Shown here in pieces: positions 58,951 to 64,000 of a stretch of 64,000 nt of DNA. The notes beneath the pieces are model-generated. The model did no database searches and was not told the DNA's origin. It saw only the letters and a list, made by a program, of their open reading frames with translations. The stretch lies in the NCBI RefSeq assembly GCF_000003855.2, contig NW_003101682.1, forward strand, positions 1,863,148 through 1,927,147, written 5' to 3'. Each line of letters opens with the position of its first letter. Positions within the stretch are counted from its first letter, which is position 1. Both the position numbers and the translations under genes were made by a program. The stretch comes from Blastomyces gilchristii SLH14081 (Eukaryota; Ascomycota; Eurotiomycetes; Onygenales; Ajellomycetaceae).

Positions 58951-60590
58951 CAGATACTTACTGAATGAACTGAGAACATCAGCTCTTGAATTCAAAGATA
59001 TTAGTTAATCAAGATAAAACAGCTCATGACACTATATATACTTCTCTGATTAGAACATTTCCTCTTCAAACTGACACTGATATTAATATCTTAACTTCTC
59101 TCAAATCTACACTGAATGAATTATGACATGTAACAGCTTAAACTGATAAACTTCTTTAAACACTCACTGAAGCAGTACATTAAGAAGCACTCTGATTTCT
59201 CTCAGAACTATGTATAAGAACTGACATCTCAGAATACTTAATCAATGATAATAACACTCTGCAGTTCTGTGAATAATGTTAAGTCTCTCACTCTGAATTC
59301 TTATACACTCAGATAATGCAAGAGATGCATGATTCATATATAACTAATCACTCAGATTATAAATAATTATACTGAATAATCTCTTAAGAGTTCTACTGAC
59401 CTGAGATATTAAACAGTATCAGACATTTCATGCAAAACTATAACTGTTATTCTTTCATCATCTTGTGAAAGAACTGTAGAAAAGATCTACTGAAATCACT
59501 TAATATCTCTGATAGAATCTGATAAGATATGATAATTAACTTCACTATTAATCTCTCTGAGAGTAAGAGTTATAGAAATATTCTGATCATTATAAACTGA
59601 TTGAGTAAGAGTGTAATATTAAAATCTTGTGATAAGATGAATACTGAATAAGTTACTGAAGCTTTTCTACAGAGCTCATTCTATCAGATATATGAATTAT
59701 CAAGATTTATAGTATTAGATTAGAACTGTTAATTTGTAAGTACTCTCTGAACAAGAATCTATCAAGTTCTCAAGATTATACACTATCTGTCAACTGTCTA
59801 TTATTCTGAGACTGATAATGTATCAGAATGAATAATTCAGACTGTAAAGAATTATCTCTGTAAGTTCTGTAATCACTTATAAGATAATTGATATAATCTG
59901 CTTCTATATGCAGAGGTTGCTATTAATGAATAAGATGCTGTTTCAACAGATATAAGTCTGTTCTTTCTTACACACAGTTATCACATGAAAGTGTTAAATC
60001 TTCTAGAGACTACACAGTTCACACTGAACCTCTGAAATCTGATTCAGATTGCTGATAATATAGTAACAAAGCTCTGAGATGCTCACAACTGAGCAGAGAT
60101 CTTCATGACAACTGTGAAACAAGATCAAGAGAATTAAATTAATGTTCACTGAGATCTCACTGAATAATATAAAATAGAAGACTTGATGTAATTAAATCTT
60201 AAGAATATATGAATCACACATTCATTTCATACACTGAATTATCATCATATCAAGTATAAAGTGATAGAAGTTCTAGATAGTCATAACTATTATCTTAACA
60301 CATCATCAGAAATTCATAATGTCTTTCATACAAGCTTGCTCTGCTGCACTATCACTGACTCATTTTCTTCTCAACTGACTTTCAACTGACAGCTGCCAGG
60401 CATCATAGAAGAAGATAATGAGCTTGAGTGAGAGATTGAGAATATTCTTGATAAGAGACTCTGCAGCTGCAGCTGATAATATCTTATGAAATGAGTTAGC
60501 TATGATTAACTGATCTGAACTCTGAGTTTCATATTATCTGAAACAGTAGTTCTTGACTGATGAGAACTGCTTCTGAAAGAGAAGAACTAA
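58951..60590 (+). pseudogene. GypC-2 integrase and chromodomain remnant
   Basis: Integrase core region about 59300-60200, heavily broken (AFLQSSFYQIYELS near 59670). The C-terminal 'VFHTSLL' box lies near 60320. Chromodomain at about 60410-60560: EEDNELE-TGA-EIENILDKR, then YLMK-TGA-VSYD and I-TGA-TLS. It corresponds to the 'EWEVEEILDKR...YLVKWKGY..TWTP' pattern with each Trp as TGA. Purine tract GAAAGAGAAGAACTAA (60575-60590) abuts the 3' LTR. Confidence 0.85.
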
Positions 60591-60898
60591 TATGACAGAC
60601 TGCATCTGATCAATCATATAGACTATTCTGTTACACTTCACAGATTCCAATCACTTCATTCTCAAATGTATATGCTTCAATTCTCAGCTATTCTCAATCA
60701 CTGATTCTCAGCTGTTATAAATGTGTATAGATTCTTCCACCCCGAAGCCTCACTGCATACATCATCACATACATGTATAAATATTCACTTCAATCATCAA
60801 TTCTCATACTTTCTCTTTCTTTTCCTGCTCTAACGTTTTTCTCTTTGTTATATAAGACCTATATATTATACTGATCTATTCGGCGTAGGTCTCTTACA
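60591..60898 (+). repeat. GypC-2 3' LTR (308 bp)
   Basis: Starts TATGACAGACTGCATCTG (mutated counterpart of TGTGACGGGCTGCGCCCG). Outer end keeps TTCGGCGTAGG, with CCCCGAAG and AACGTT further in. First 60 bp have no CpG. Confidence 0.94.
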
Positions 60899-62971
60899 GC
60901 AATGATATCTAGTTTTATAAACTATTAAGCTTATTCAATATGAGTTAGAGTTTCATTGATCAGAGATAAAGAATAGCAGTTCTTCTTAATTAATCTGTTC
61001 AATTCTTGATAGTTTATACAGAATCAGAGTTCTCTGTCTAATTTCTTTACAAAGAGAATAGAAGCTACAGCAGAGAAATTACTAATATATATAAATCTCT
61101 TATTCAACAGATTATTAAGTGTCTTTCAAAGAAGAAGAAGTTCGTCTCAGAACATGTTATAAAGAGAGTCTTATAATAAGTCAGAGTTCTTATCATTCTT
61201 CTTTTTTAACTTAATACTGTGATTCACTTCTGAGTCTTATAAGAGAGATAGATTTATAACATTATTATCTTATCAGAAGATATCTAGATATTCATAATAT
61301 TATTAAAAGAGTTTTATACAAGAATCTGTTATTATAACACAGAATAACTTTTCTAGAGTCTTTTTAATATCAGTCAGACTGATAGAATAGATTGATATAT
61401 AGTTCTGCTATCAGTAATTCTTTCAGTGACTTCTTTTTCTAAGCATTTTATAAGCATTGATAGAGATCTGTGTCAGATTCATAGTCTTGTGAATATCATC
61501 TTTGTAAATTCTATTATTATTAAAGAATATTAAACTTCTGTTTCAAGTGTTTAATAAGATATCTTGTTCAGATAGTCAGACAAGTTCTAATATAAGATTA
61601 TAATTGAGATTACTAACTTTATATATATAGACATCTTCACATTGATATTCTTCAACATCTATATTTAGTTTCATCATATAACAGATGTAAACATCTTTTA
61701 GATTATCAAATTCTGCAAGAAGTCAGAGTTTTAATAAGAGAATACACTGAAGATTATGATGTCTTATAACTGAAGATTTAATCATTGTATAGTAACATAG
61801 ACTGCTGTTTATCATGGCTTTCATATTATACATGTTATCAATCACAGTAGATATAAGAATTGCATTTATTATTATTTTCTCTTCAAATCATTGTTATCTG
61901 ACCTCTTCAAGCTTCTGTTTATAAATTTGAATAGAAGCTAATCTTTTTTCTGTTTCATCAGAGTATTCTTATAATTATCTTCTAAATCTTTCTTCACTGC
62001 AATGTGATTAACACAGATAGACACTGATTCATTCTTTAAGTGAGAAGACACTGATCTTTCTCTTGAGTAAGAACATATATAGATTAATTAGTAGTTGAAA
62101 GTAATGTGTTCTGATTAGTTACAGTTGATATATACTTCACATTGACATCAGTCAGTGACTTCTCCAGAAGTGATCTCAGAAACTCAGAAGTCTGTTCAGA
62201 CAGCAGAGACTCTTGCTTATACATAGATATTTAAGTCTACTCAGTTCATGACATCTGCATTGTTATTGTTATTCTTCAGCACAGATGTAGATATATAAGT
62301 GACTGAGATGTAACATCTTCTATCACTGTTCTGTATACTCTTGAGCTTGATAAGACAGTCATTCAATATTCAGAGCTGTGTGTAGAAGTCTTCATAAGTC
62401 AGGTCTTTATTTATACTTATAAGAACTTGTAAGAGTTTAAAAGTTAATGTCTTCTTAAGCATGCTAATCTTCATTCAATTCTCTTAAGATTGATCATCTA
62501 CTTCTAAGATCTGAGTGTCAAAGTCAGAAATGAATGTTATGAGAGAAGTGTTTCTCTGTTAAGTACTCTGTAATTAATCTAATACTTTTTGTTGCACAGC
62601 AGTGTCTTGAAACAGAATATCAAGATATTTAATGATATTATCAGACATTCACAACACTGGTTCACATGCTTTTATTCATGAATAAAACTTCTATTTTATA
62701 CAATTCTTCAATCATTCATTGACATATTAATCTTGATTAATTATTGAACTGATGACATCTTCATCTATACTAAGTTTTATAAGCATTTTCATTCTTCATA
62801 ATAAGTAGAGAGTGAGATTAGAAGTATTGAAATATATAAGAGTATCTAAGCATTCTTTCAGCACTTCTATATTTGATTCTATAGATACTGAAGATATGTG
62901 AGTTCTCTATTAAATTAATTATTGAATTTTCTTGTATTAAAGTTATTGTGTTATATACATATCTGCTATCT
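60899..62971 (-). pseudogene. GypC-1 RT N-terminus, protease and gag remnant
   Basis: Reverse complement parallels GypC-2 from about 57960 back to 55840: RT fingers at 61080-60904, protease about 61800-61560, zinc-knuckle region near 62130, gag 62900-62200. No ORF of useful length. The 5' LTR must lie right of LINE-3, outside the window. Confidence 0.83.
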
Positions 62972-64000
62972 TTATTATTATTATTATTATTCTTCAATTA
63001 TAGATGTATGCAGTCAGAGACTATGATATCTACCTGAGAACTTTTAGTTCCCAGGGTTTTTCCTATCTGTAAAGTTAACTATTATACATTCATCAATTTC
63101 AGATATGCAAAATCAGAAAATTCCAGCTCAGAATATAAAAACTGTTTACAAATTGCAGTGTTTTAACATCTTCTGATACTTTGAAATCATTTGACAATAT
63201 TATGACAAAGGAAAAGAGAACACAGTCTTAAAGATAGACACATTAAATAGATAGATAGAAAGGAATTGAAAGAAAAAGATAAAGTAAAGAGAGACTGTAA
63301 CAAAACAAATTATTAAAAGATAGTATATAGCTGTTTTAACAGACTATATCTGATTGATTTCCTTCTCTTCATATTCAGATAATTCTGAATTTAGTCATTT
63401 TCTTATAGCTGCTTGAGTTTCTGATAGAAACTCTATTAAGTATTTAATTTCTGTCTCAGTTGAGAATAAGAATTTCATATTTAATTGATTTAGATCATAC
63501 TTCTCTTTCAATCTGGCTCTAAGACTATTGTATAATACACAGTGTATTACAATATACTCAGAATTCTTATTTGCATCGCAGAATGAGCATTCTATTGAGC
63601 CAAATCTATCATCAAATCTTTGTATATAAGATTTGAAATAGCCATATTCTAGTTTCAGCTGTATTATAGATGAGAATATTTTCTTTTTACATTTAATTAA
63701 ACAAGATTTTAACTTGAATTTTGTTTCAAATCTTGAATAATGTATACTCTTCTTTTGTTTCTATCAGCTTTCATTTCACTTATCTAAATAAGATTCTTTT
63801 ATTTTTCTCTTTATAAAAGATCAGAACACAATTTTTTGAATAGATCTGCTTAATTCTGTACTCTTTTTTACAGCTGAATCAGTCAATTCATTGTTATGAA
63901 TATTTATATAGGCAGAAACTTAGTGTAGATGAATTATCAGCTTTGATATTCTTCTCTTTTAAATTTTTGAAACAGAGTTTAAGATCAGTTCAAGATTTAT
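62972..64000 (-). mobile_element. LINE-3, Tad1-like element, 3' part (continues past window)
   Basis: Minus strand. (TAA)n tail at 62972-62991, 3' UTR with the hairpin (one arm now TTCCCAG), then the ORF2 C-terminus from about 63350 to the window end. It is more decayed than LINE-1 and LINE-2: RK-TGA-LNS instead of RKWLNS, and further stops near 63710, 63770 and 63915. Its 5' limit and target duplication cannot be seen. Confidence 0.9.

Larger units (their letters stand above)
55132..60898 (+). mobile_element. GypC-2, complete Ty3/Gypsy chromovirus (5767 bp)
   Basis: Two 308-bp LTRs and the perfect duplication GCAAT (55127-55131 and 60899-60903). Inserted in opposite orientation into the RT of a sister copy, GypC-1. 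Order gag, protease, RT, RNase H, integrase, chromodomain. The post-pol segment is short. Confidence 0.95.

Noticed and set aside
1..64000. CRISPR array, bacterial operon or host protein-coding gene
   Set aside because: No short regular direct repeats with spacers, no operon-like ORF chain, and every stretch with protein similarity belongs to a retrotransposon.

Overview
The window looks like one transposon graveyard from a filamentous fungus, most likely an ascomycete. I find no convincing host gene. The evidence is Ty3/Gypsy chromoviruses with C-terminal chromodomains, Tad1-like LINEs, and pervasive C-to-T (G-to-A) decay like repeat-induced point mutation (RIP). CpG, CpC and GpG are very rare by eye. 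Most six-frame ORFs are chance shadows on the wrong strand of decayed retrotransposons.

Layout, outermost first. GypC-1 (minus strand, Gypsy family C) is the outer host: 60899-62971, 54378-55131 and 9245-9900 are its fragments. It was interrupted by LINE-3 (62972 to the window end), by a complete sister copy GypC-2 (55132-60898), by GypA-2 (9901-54377) and by GypD (9244 down to about 1310). GypD was itself hit by GypA-1, whose 3' end fills 1-1304. Inside GypA-2 sit GypA-3 (13394-28433) and GypA-4 (29047-45329). Also inside it are MITE-1, SINE-1, MITE-3 and, in its 3' LTR, LINE-2 (49805-54305). GypA-3 contains GypB (15370-23152). GypA-4 contains GypA-5 (35642-42153), LINE-1, MITE-2 and SINE-2. 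Each complete Gypsy insertion has a 5-bp target duplication, each MITE 8 bp, and each SINE and each complete LINE insertion 13-15 bp. After subtracting insertions, GypA-3 and GypA-4 are both about 7.25 kb and GypA-2 about 7.2 kb, which supports the reconstruction.

Family A order is LTR (258 bp), gag with zinc knuckle, protease, RT, RNase H, integrase, chromodomain, an extra region of about 2 kb with a decayed ORF, purine tract, LTR. Family B (LTR 533 bp) has an additional antisense ORF between pol and the 3' LTR. Family C has a 308-bp LTR. All gag-pol genes are dead: premature stops are frequent and catalytic or zinc residues are lost.

Two observations stand out. First, in all six complete Gypsy insertions the outermost tens of bases of each end keep CpG, while the identical LTR sequence at the inner edge has none. 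Second, the mutation context is unusual (mainly C before C or G), so most stops are TGA at tryptophan codons, and copies alternate between TGG and TGA at the same site. All comparisons were made by eye.
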